From Torymus aiolomorphi (taxonomy: Eukaryota; Arthropoda; Insecta; Hymenoptera; Torymidae): a stretch of 64,000 nucleotides of DNA. The stretch spans positions 46,871,083-46,935,082 of the forward strand of contig CM070874.1 of the NCBI GenBank assembly GCA_036365515.1. Reading direction: 5' to 3'. Made by a program: the position numbers and the translations under genes. This document shows positions 55,428 through 64,000 of the stretch, piece after piece (the stretch's first letter is position 1; the number at the start of each line of letters is the position of its first letter). The notes under the pieces are model-generated. The model had not been told where the DNA came from, did no database searches, and worked only from the letters and a program-made list of their open reading frames with translations.

Positions 55428-58400
55428 TTAACTATTTTGATTCATCACATTACTAGGCGTCCTGCAGAATGGGCAATGATTGTAACGGAGAAGAGCCAAT
55501 TCATAATCATCCGTATGAAATAACTACAAATAAATGTAATTATTCTTACATTTTTTCCAATCATTCACGAATGTATGTACAGTATAATATGTAATGTATT
55601 AAATAAGTAAATTTTACCTTTAGACATGATTTACAACAAGTAACTTGTAAGTCAGGTAAAAGATTCCGATAATATCGTGTAGTAAATGGCTTAGGCCACT
55701 TGACAATTAACACCGATGATGGATCCATACTTTTTAAAACACTTCGACCAATGGTTATAGTAGAACCACCAATTTTTTCCTACAGTCATGAATAAATTGT
55801 TAACATAATTCATATTTTCAAAACATTTAAATATTACTAGACTAATGACTAGACTACAATATTCTCATATATTTTGGCTTTTTAACACCTCAGGATTTCG
55901 AAATATCTGAGGTGTAAAATTCTTTATATATCTCAGAAAAAAACAAAATTTAACATTTTTTTCAATTTCATCAACGAAATAACATAGTTAAGCGGGGAGG
56001 TCTTACTCAATTACAGATTTCTATATTTGATTTTTCATATTTTTCAATGAATTTTCATATTTTCAAAATTATTAAAGCCCATGTACAATCTGTTGACTTC
56101 AAAGAATTTGCCTCTCTGCTTGAATATTAGAGAAAATATGTATATTAAAAAATAAATTTGAAAAATCAGTGAACGTCGGTAATTATGTATAACACATGTA
56201 AGTAAGGCATCACCTTAAAACCCGCTTTGGATCATCCTTCTCTGATTTTTTCTGCGAGATAACTGCAAATTTTAAAAACTTGAATATTTCTTAGAATAAA
56301 ATTTATTATTATTATTTTAAAATTGACACAATTATACCTTGGAAAAAATCATAAATCTTAAAAGGATGATGATCCATATTAAAGGCACCAAAAACCACAT
56401 TATTTTGTAGACAAAATTGATTATAAAAAAAATGTTAAACTTTGTTTTTTAAGTATCTAAAAAATCTTATACCTCAGATATCTCAAAATTCTAACGTGAT
56501 GCAGTAATTTTAGAAGATCCGAATACATGGAGATATGGCTATTTAGCCTCTAATATCCACTTTTTTCTTTTTGTTGGGTTGTATTATTTATATACCTCAT
56601 ATTGCACTAAACGGGCCATAAAAAGATCGGTTTGATTATTTGTAATAGTAAATTGATTTTCAGTGTCGATTGAATCGTCTTTGAACTGAACAGGTTCTTC
56701 AATTAATTTTTCTGCTTCTTCATCTGTTATTCCTGTCTCGAGTTCAAATTCCACAAGTGGTAAAATTTCTATAAAATAATAATAATAATACATTCCTTCA
56801 TTCTGCTGAACAAATAGCTTTTTCATAGTTTTATAGTTGACATTACCAAACATAACAAAAGAATATTGAAATTTTAGACCACACTGTGCACAGCTACTAC
56901 CGGATGCATTATTAGCAGGTAGTAAGGCATTATAAGTGGAACATCTATTACACAGTGGTAACAATTCTTCTGGATCTCTATATGGATATGCTTTTATAGC
57001 AACCATCCAAGTTTCGACTTGGGTTAATAAATGTTTCGGTATTTTCATTGAACGTAAACGATCAAGTAATTGCATTGCTAATTTATTTGCCCCTAATAAT
57101 CGCGCTTGCTTTACAAGTGCATACATTACAGTTAATTTGGAAACCCCTTCCAATTTAATGTTTTGAATTTTAGTTAATAAAAACTTTGAAATGTTGAATA
57201 AAGCTTCAGGCATTAAAGCTGTGAATGGTTCCTCCTAAACATGAAAAAATTTGTTTTTAAAATATTATTTTGATTTTGGTAACAATATTAGGAAATCACG
57301 AAATATAAATATTTTTTAAGCTATATCAAAATTACTACAATAAAGTTTTATACCAGGTACTTGTACAACTCATGATAAGCATAGTATATATCAGCTTTAT
57401 CGTAATAAGTCATAAATTGTGCTTTTATCTCTTCTGCATTCTTCTTTAGATCAAGTGAAATTTGTGATAAGAGCCAGTAAAAATATGATGCATCTCGAAA
57501 TCTTTTTTCTAAAACAGCATTTTTAGCCAATGTTGTTAAAACCATGATTGATTCTTCTGGTTGTCCTGCCATTTGAAATGCTAAAAAATTTAAATTTATT
57601 TAAATTCTTAAGTGAACGAAAAATAACTTCTACACCATTTTTAAATAATTTCTACAACCTTTTTGTGCTTCCGAAAATCGTCCAGTTTCTGCAAGCCACC
57701 TTGCATAGGGTCCATACACTCTAGCTCTTAGCTTTGGATTTCTTTCTGCAAGATCAAAGGCTTCATGCCAAGCTTGAGCATCAACAAGTACATCTGCTAC
57801 ATCTGGATCGTCACCTAAGCGACTAAAAATTTCAGCAGCCCCATGAGTAGCTCCTAATTGCCTTAATTTTTTTGCAATTACAGTAAGACTATCTCGTTCA
57901 GCTTTATCAAGCTGTCTACCCACTTTAATTAGCATGTCAATCCATCCATACTCTGATATTATTTTTATAGCTCTTTGTACATCTCCAGCAGAAAGAAACA
58001 TTTCTGCTGCTGCACGTGGTTCACCTAAACTTTTAGCCCACTCAGCTCTTCTTCTAAGTAATGTTGTGCGGTCTTGACTATTTCCACTTGCAATAAATTC
58101 TTGTGCAATATCAAACATTCTTAGATCTGAATACATATCAAGTGCTTGTTGCTGTAAACCAGCTTTTTGGTAAAGTTTAGCAGCTTCACGAAATCTTCCC
58201 ATAGCTGCTGCAGCTGTGGCCATGCAAGCTTCTCTACCCCATTCTCCAGATTTCAATTTTTCTTCAATTTCTGCTACTACTTCAACATACCGTAACTTTT
58301 TAGTTTGTGCAAATGCTTCATAAGCGATAGTAAATTCTAAATGATCCAAAGCTGCAACACCTAGCGCAAACCAATCAGAATCTGCTACACCAAGGCAAGC

Positions 58401-60278
58401 AATAGCATAAGCTTTATCAAACATCTCTGCTTCTAAGTATTGGTACATAGATGATGATAATGGCATCTAATAATAAATATTTACATAAATATATTCTAAC
58501 ATAATATTATTTAGAAATAAAATAGTTTAGAATAATATAATATATCCAAAATTTTAATCAATAAATTACCTCCATTGTGATGATTGAGGATCCATGTAAG
58601 CAGTACATCTTTGAACCATTCAAACCAACAACAATTCCAGAAAATTTTTGTTTGTATTCATTAAAATTAGCAACTTTTATTGCAAGGTAATCTTGACCAG
58701 AAAAACACATCATGTCTTCAAAGGCACAATTAAAGGCAACACTTGTTACATCTTGGAATTCTTGTAACTTTTTATCATTATAAATATCAAATACAGATAG
58801 AACTCCTTGGTCACTAACTACTGCTAATTTCTCCTTCATAGAACTAACATCAACACACCTTACAGCTCCATCAACTTTAGCTAAAAGAGCAGGGAATGGA
58901 TTATCTAAATAAATTTCCATTACTTGTCCATTTTTTAATCCGGCTAATAGCCGTTCTTGACCTGGTGGACCACCAACCACTTTTACATAGCAAATAGGAC
59001 CATCAAGTATCCATTCTCTTTCAACTATGCCTGTAAATGATAAACTCTGAAGACGTTTGTCTAAATAAAGAATTAAATTATTTGTTGTAACAACAAGAAG
59101 ACTGCAGTCTAAAGACTGAACTAATTTATCTCTGATTCTGTAATGCAAGTCATCAGTATTTCCAGATGGTTCATAGATTATAACTCGCTCTGGCAGTTGT
59201 ACAGCCAATCTGTCTCGATAGACAGCAATTTTTTGAATCTAAAATTTTATTTTCTTAATAAAATCTTTTTAATATTACATTTACACCTTTTTTATTTCAA
59301 AACTAACTTTTGAATACCTACCAAATCTTTACACTTAATACGAACTTTTTGATTTGTAATTAAATGTTGAATTATAACATCAGTCATGTTTTCTCTATAT
59401 GCATATCTATCTCTGTATAGACCATGAACAATGTTCCATGATAACTCTAAGTTCGTTATGGTTCCATCTTGACAACCAATAGCCTAAAAATAATTTTCAT
59501 TTACGATTTTACAAGAAAAAGTCCCTTTGGGAACAATGCTTACGACATGCGTTGATTCTGGGTGAATTGTGCAACTCCATGTCCATGAAGAAAATGAAGT
59601 TCCAATTGTAGCTAATTGAATTCCGTCATGAGATAATAAAAGGCATTGCTTGTTACTACCAGAAACAATAAGATATTGACCATTAGGAAAGTAAGTAATT
59701 TTTAGTGGAATGAAATTCAAATTTCTTTCTCTTCCAATTAACTTTCCACTTATAGTATAAAATGATAAAGTTCCACTCCATTCGCCAATACAGATGATAT
59801 CTGTAGGATCTTCTCTATAATTTAAAATGAATTTAAAATGAATTAGATTATATGTTATGTTTTTATCTAAATTTTGATAAAAAGGTACCTTGCTGGACTC
59901 CAAGCTAAACTCCATATGGGTGTGTCTCCTGAACGATCAATTCTTAATCGTTCTTCTCCTCCCTACAAAAATTTATAGTTTCAATTTGTGTAAATAAAAA
60001 TGATTTAAAAGTATAAAACTTACTTTATTTCTTATAGAAATATAACCAGCAGCTAATCCTAATGCCATATACTGTCCATCTTTAGTCCATGCACAACAAT
60101 TAACTCTTCCTCCAGATTTGTGTTTTTGAACTGCTTTTTGTTCAGCTGACCACAATGCAATATCAGAAAGAGAACAACTAAGCAGTTGATGTGATACTGG
60201 ATTAAACTGCATTGACTGAACTGCTTCATTATGACTAGTGAAAAAAAAGTTATAAAATTTAATGCCTTGAAAAATTTA

Positions 60279-60317
<39 letters not shown>

Positions 60318-60849
60318 TTCATATTCATACGAATATTTTAAAATTCCTTCTAATTTAGAAGTCCATATAATAACAGTCCTATCTGCACTTCCGGATGCAA
60401 ACTTTTTTCCATCTTTTGCGTAACATACACAATAAACAACATCTTTGTGTCCTGTAAATATTTAAAAATGTAAACATGTATATATTAAAAACTTAATATT
60501 GGAAGATTATATTATATATTACCTTTTAATAGCTGAATTAAAGCACCATCATTACTTTCATAAACTAAAACATGCTGTCCTGCAGCAACAATTAATTGAG
60601 TTCCACTTGGATTATAACATAAATCATATATACTGAAAAAAAAATTTATTCAATCCTAATTTTAAATATTTTATAGATTATCGAGTTACAAATTAATGTT
60701 ATCTGTGCATTGATTTATAAATTAACAAAATATTAAGGAACGAAAAATAATGATTATTATTTAGTTCACTTTATAGAAAATTTTTCTATTGCTTACCATT
60801 GTTCTACTTTATCTTGAACTCTGTCGACCCATGTTACATGAGTTCTCAT
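55428..60849 (-). CDS. IFT122: Intraflagellar transport protein 122 (IFT-A subunit), 13 coding exons
   Basis: Exons, 5' to 3': 60797-60849, 60523-60632, 60331-60451, 60024-60234, 59889-59962, 59544-59814, 59322-59483, 58570-59238, 57659-58466, 57354-57580, 56596-57234, 55618-55779, 55428-55523. All sites are GT/AG and all phases match; 1200 codons plus stop, close to the roughly 1180-1240 of other IFT122 proteins. Residues 1 to about 560 are WD-repeat propellers ([38 protein letters not shown]). Residues 558-1115 are a TPR-like solenoid ([27 protein letters not shown]). Two zinc-binding parts follow: C997/C1000/C1017/C1020, and CCKSC with [19 protein letters not shown] near the end. The protein acts in retrograde ciliary transport as part of IFT-A; in insects that means sensory neurons and sperm. 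The start ATG gives MRTHVTW, as in homologues. Confidence 0.97.
55889..56497. mobile_element. Inverted-repeat element in IFT122 intron 11
   Basis: CTGAGGTGTAAAATTCTTT at 55908 and AACATTTTTTT at 55950 return inverted at 56425-56485. The middle (55998-56215) is a copy of a repeat also present at 61787-62000, with TTACAGATTTCTATATTTG-like and AATTTTCATATTTTCAAAAT words. It fills most of the 816-bp intron. Confidence 0.6.
60283..60312. repeat. (AT)n tract
   Basis: Short AT dinucleotide repeat in IFT122 intron 3, close to the exon 3 donor. Confidence 0.9.
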
Positions 60850-60977
60850 ATCGGATCGTATTTGTTGTACAAAATCGAAAAGTCAAGGTCAGAAGAAGTG
60901 TTTCGAACATAAAACAAAATTATTCTAATACACGGGATACTATTTGATATACTTGTTTGTTTTGACATGCATTTTTC

Positions 60978-60991
60978 GTTTCCAGGGAAAC
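60978..60991 (-). promoter_or_regulatory. RFX X-box upstream of IFT122
   Basis: GTTTCC-AG-GGAAAC fits the X-box consensus RYYNYY-N(1-3)-RRNRAC at every position, on both strands. It lies 129 bp upstream of the IFT122 ATG. RFX factors (Rfx in flies, DAF-19 in worms) are known to drive ciliary genes, IFT subunits included, through such sites. That makes the site a good candidate for direct control of this gene. Confidence 0.8.
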
Positions 60992-61042
60992 GCTTCCAAA
61001 ATGGCGTAGCTCTGCCATAGAGGTATTAGGGGCAACGTACAT

Positions 61043-61251
61043 AAGCGCCGTTCCCCTCTGCTCCGCTCTGCTCTGCTCTGCTCTACTCTGCTCCGTTCCG
61101 CTCTACTCCGCTCCAGAATTCTGAAACAAGTAAAGGGAAAATCGCTTACAAACGGAACTGAACTGAAATTGGACCGGGTTTGAGCAGAACAGAACAGAAC
61201 AGAACAGAGCCGAGCAGAGCAGAGCAGAGCAGAGTAGAACAGAATGGCGCT
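61043..61251. repeat. Low-complexity foldback (CTCTGCTC)n / (GAGCAGAG)n
   Basis: AGCGCCGTTCCCCTCTGCTC and its CTCTGCTCTG run are complementary to the GAGCAGAGCAGAG run ending in GAATGGCGCTT. It begins about 200 bp upstream of the IFT122 ATG, just beyond the X-box. Confidence 0.75.
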
Positions 61252-61670
61252 TAGGCTGTGACTCCAATAGAGTACAGAGTGCTGTTTCGCGTGCTGTACG
61301 AGTGCTGTTTCGCGTGCCATGTCGTGGCAGCACGCATATGGAACGTTTAGTATTTATATCTAGTGTAGAAAGGTCTCGCTAGTTATCCTCTGCGCATGTG
61401 CGCACCGCCAGCTGATTTGAAAGAAAAAGCGAACTTATTTATTAATAATAAATTATTTACAAAATTACAATGTATATTTAATACTTTTATTATGTATAAT
61501 ATCATTACATTTCAATATATATTTATGTTTACTTTTGTAAAAATAAAGAAATACTAAAAAAATTTATATTTATTATTATTGTGATTTTCCCAATAATCAA
61601 GTTTCTACATAACTGTTTTATAATTTATAATTAGACTAAGGATAGTTAGTCTAAATTAGTTTAAAGAAAA

Positions 61671-62198
61671 TTAAAGAAAATCGGAGTCCACGAACCGAAC
61701 TTGAAGGGGATCCCACACATAACCTTTCTTTTCTTGATATAGTTTGGCTCCGAGATTAACTGGCGGTGCGCACTCGGTATTAAGGGAAAGCCTTACCTAA
61801 CTGCAGATTTCTGCACTTAATTTTTCAAATTTCTCAACCAATTTTCATATTATCAAAATTATTGAAGCACACGCACAATCTATATAAGTCAAAGAATGTG
61901 CGTCAGCTTCAATATAAGCAAAAATATTTAAATTGAGATAGATATTTGAAAAATCAATAAATGTCGGTAAGCATGTACAGACTATACAAGACATCCCGTG
62001 CTCCGAAATTCCTTCTATTGCTCCGCGGAGCCTTAATCTCAAGATAGTTCTCTCTGTCTCATATATACTCATTTTATTCGTTAAGCAGAATAATAGGTTT
62101 AATTTTTCGAATTTTTAGATACCTGCAGAAGCAAGTTGTTCTTGATAAGCAGACAGCTCATTACCATTTTCGTCTTTCGAAAAGTAAACGGATTGCAT
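61671..62198 (-). CDS. Candidate small two-exon gene, function unknown
   Basis: Exon 1 (62123-62198) encodes MQSVYFSKDENGNELSAYQE followed by QLASA. The donor is GTATCTAAA after one base, G. Exon 2 (61671-61759) begins with TT after CGCACCGCCAG, restores Val and reads NLGAKLYQEKKGYVWDPLQV then RFVDSDFL and stop, giving 54 residues. Composition and codon use look like a real protein, and the phase fits. The acceptor lacks a strong pyrimidine tract and I recognise no family, so further exons or a different partner are possible. It lies head-to-tail upstream of IFT122. The 363-nt intron holds a repeat copy also present in IFT122 intron 11. Confidence 0.35.
61787..62000. repeat. Second copy of the IFT122-intron repeat
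   Basis: Aligns with 55998-56215 in the same orientation: ACTGCAGATTTCTGCACTT, ATTTTCATATTATCAAAATT, and TGAAAAATCAATAAATGTCGG near the end. Confidence 0.6.
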
Positions 62199-62199
62199 G

Positions 62200-63480
62200 C
62201 ATGTTTGTTGTAAATTTAGTATTCCATTATTTCCAATATAGTATTAAATATTTAATCATGAATTGAAGTAAACTTTGTTACTAAGTAGTATATGGTGTCT
62301 AATTATTATGAAGGTCTGATTATCTGTTAAACTTTTTTTTTGATTGTATTACCTTTATATCCATTGTTTCTTAATGGTCTTATCACTATACACAATAAGT
62401 ACTTAGGTATTTTTATAGCTTTGAAAACACATGATTATTTTATAATTTTTTTAAATAAATCACATATTTATATGTGATTCTATCTGTGAATTCTAAACAG
62501 ATAAAAGATAATTAATTATCATAAAATTCATAATTTTCTTTTTATAAAAAATCAAATTCCCAACTTCACCTGGTATAAACGCTATATAATTAGTAACCGC
62601 ATAGAATTTTGCGCCAAAGCTGCACGTAGTAGTATAATTAATTTAATTGTCATTGGTAATACAATACTAGGTAGACGGAAAACTCACGTTTTGATCCGTT
62701 CAGACCACGGAACAGCTGAACAGCTGAACTGAACACTGAACTGAATCTATTGTAGAAAGGCTCCTGGGGGGTTATTCCATTAGCGTGTCGAGTGAGATAT
62801 GAAAGACAAGATGAGACAATCAAATTGATGCCAATGCGCATGCGCAAGCCGATGTTTTTGCCTTTGTTAGTAGGTTTTAGGGCGAGTTTACAATGAATTG
62901 GACAAGTGAGATAAGATTTGAAGATGAAAAAAGCATACATTCTCTTATTTCACTTATGCCCTATGTGTGATTCTAAGTCACGTCGTAGCCACCACGTCTT
63001 ACAAAGTATATGTCGTTAAATTAATAGATTGTATCGATAGACACATGAACTAAATGTGAAGGTTACACAAGATACCAACGTAGATTTGTGTATTTAACAC
63101 ATATTGTATTTATTATTACAATTGTTATTATTAAATAAATAATTGATCTTGTAAAAATGTGAAAATCTATGATGTTATCTTTAATTAATACTTTAGTTAA
63201 CAACAAATTTTGAATTAGACAAAAAAATAGTTAAATTAGATTAAGATTATTTCTAATTAATGCAACTATTCAAATAACTTTTAGTTTCTAATATAATTAA
63301 AATTAAATATTTTTCAAAAGAAAGATACACAAATATTATAATGAATAATAAACTTTTATTCTTATTTTAGTATAAATTATATAAATTTATAACTACTATA
63401 AATTTATACTACTTTAAATTTTGACAATTTAAAAAAAAATAGCGCCGAATTTACAATTTTACTTTGATTTTTTATTTTTA
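62200..63480. other. AT-rich stretch, no exon seen
   Basis: The only local repeat is GAACAGCTGAACAGCTGAAC (62710-62730). Otherwise there is no recognisable gene, element or RNA. Confidence 0.4.
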
Positions 63481-63494
63481 AAGCTGTAACGGGA

Positions 63495-63680
63495 GTAGAG
63501 GTACACTTCTGGCAGACACCCTGTGACGTCATCGGGAGATAAGGAAGGGGAGATAAGGGAGTCTTGGCGCCAGTTTCGGGTACGCTTCTGGCAGATGGGA
63601 GGGGAGATAAGTCTTATCGCCAGTGACGTCATTGTGTAGATAAGGACGTGTGGTGGGGTCTTCGGGCACGGTTCTGGCAG
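63495..63680. promoter_or_regulatory. Imperfect direct repeats with CRE and GATA-type sites
   Basis: TTCTGGCAGA recurs three times (about 63508, 63586 and 63670). Between them are two full CRE palindromes TGACGTCA (63521-63528, 63625-63632) and several AGATAAGG words. This could be a promoter or enhancer of a gene to the right, or simply a duplicated repeat. Confidence 0.35.
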
Positions 63681-63790
63681 ATTTGCATAAATTTACATAA
63701 ATTTACATAAATTTACATAAATTTACATAAATTTACATAAATTTACATAAATTTACATAAATTTACATAAATTTACATAAATTTGCATAA
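63681..63790. repeat. 10-bp tandem repeat ATTTACATAA
   Basis: Eleven units; the first and last read ATTTGCATAA. The same word reappears near 63940. Next to it, GTGAGGAGAGGGTTGT repeats three times at 63808-63860. Confidence 0.95.
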
Positions 63791-64000
63791 AATTGAATAG
63801 TAGGGGGAGTGAGGAGAGGGTTGTGTGAGGAGAGGGTTGTGTGAGGAGAGGGTGGTGGGTGTTGAATTTTTAAAAAAATTAGCATAAATTTACATATTGT
63901 TGTTTTTTACACAAATACTGATGTTAGAGATGGATGGATATTTGCATAAATTTGCATAAATTTGAATATTATGGAAGAGGGTATGATTTCGATGGATTTG

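Noticed and set aside
60940..61333. Frames of 76-126 codons upstream of IFT122
   Set aside because: They come from the CTCTGCTC low-complexity foldback and overlap the X-box promoter region; no conserved sequence.

Overview
The window is eukaryotic, AT-rich and dominated by repeats. Two minus-strand spliced genes are well supported, and their protein families point to an insect. The mobile elements (Transib, piggyBac-like TTAA, hAT, Tc1/mariner-like, an LTR miniature and a LINE 3' end) and the very long introns fit that, perhaps a hymenopteran, but I cannot fix the order from sequence alone. Almost all open frames longer than 60 codons are by-products of simple repeats, satellites or palindromic elements.

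Genes. (1) IFT122, an intraflagellar transport complex A subunit, lies at 60849-55428 (minus). I rebuilt 13 coding exons with matching GT/AG sites and phases, giving 1200 codons. A perfect RFX X-box half-site pair lies 129 bp upstream of its ATG. (2) A secreted CUB-domain protein is spread over 55034-10819 (minus) in seven exons of 87-162 nt, all with matching phases. It starts about 390 bp downstream of the IFT122 stop codon. Its first intron is about 27 kb and its third about 9.4 kb, so most of the window is intron of this one gene. Its 3' exons were not found and probably lie beyond base 1. (3) A possible small two-exon gene of unknown function lies at 62198-61671 (minus), upstream of IFT122.

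Layout. 1-10.8 kb: no host exon seen; foldback elements, including a nested stack at 4.6-8.2 kb. 10.8-11.3 kb: CUB exons 7 and 6, separated by an intron that is mostly (CT)n on the coding strand. 12-16.4 kb: a second foldback copy, a LINE 3' end, and a foldback split by a hAT. 16.6-17 kb: CUB exons 5 and 4. 17.5-19.5 kb: 14-bp minisatellite. 21.1-24.5 kb: 90-bp satellite split by a TA-target element. 26.3-27.6 kb: CUB exons 3 and 2. 28.5-54.9 kb (intron 1): a GC-rich LTR-like island, a TRIM retroelement with a Transib inside one LTR, many palindromes of 0.15-3.5 kb, and a (TG)n-bearing repeat family. 55-61 kb: CUB exon 1 and IFT122. 61-64 kb: small candidate gene, repeats and a CRE/GATA-containing block.

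Many insertions could be defined exactly, because an empty copy or the second arm of the same palindrome shows the pre-insertion sequence. That makes the window a readable record of nested transposition.
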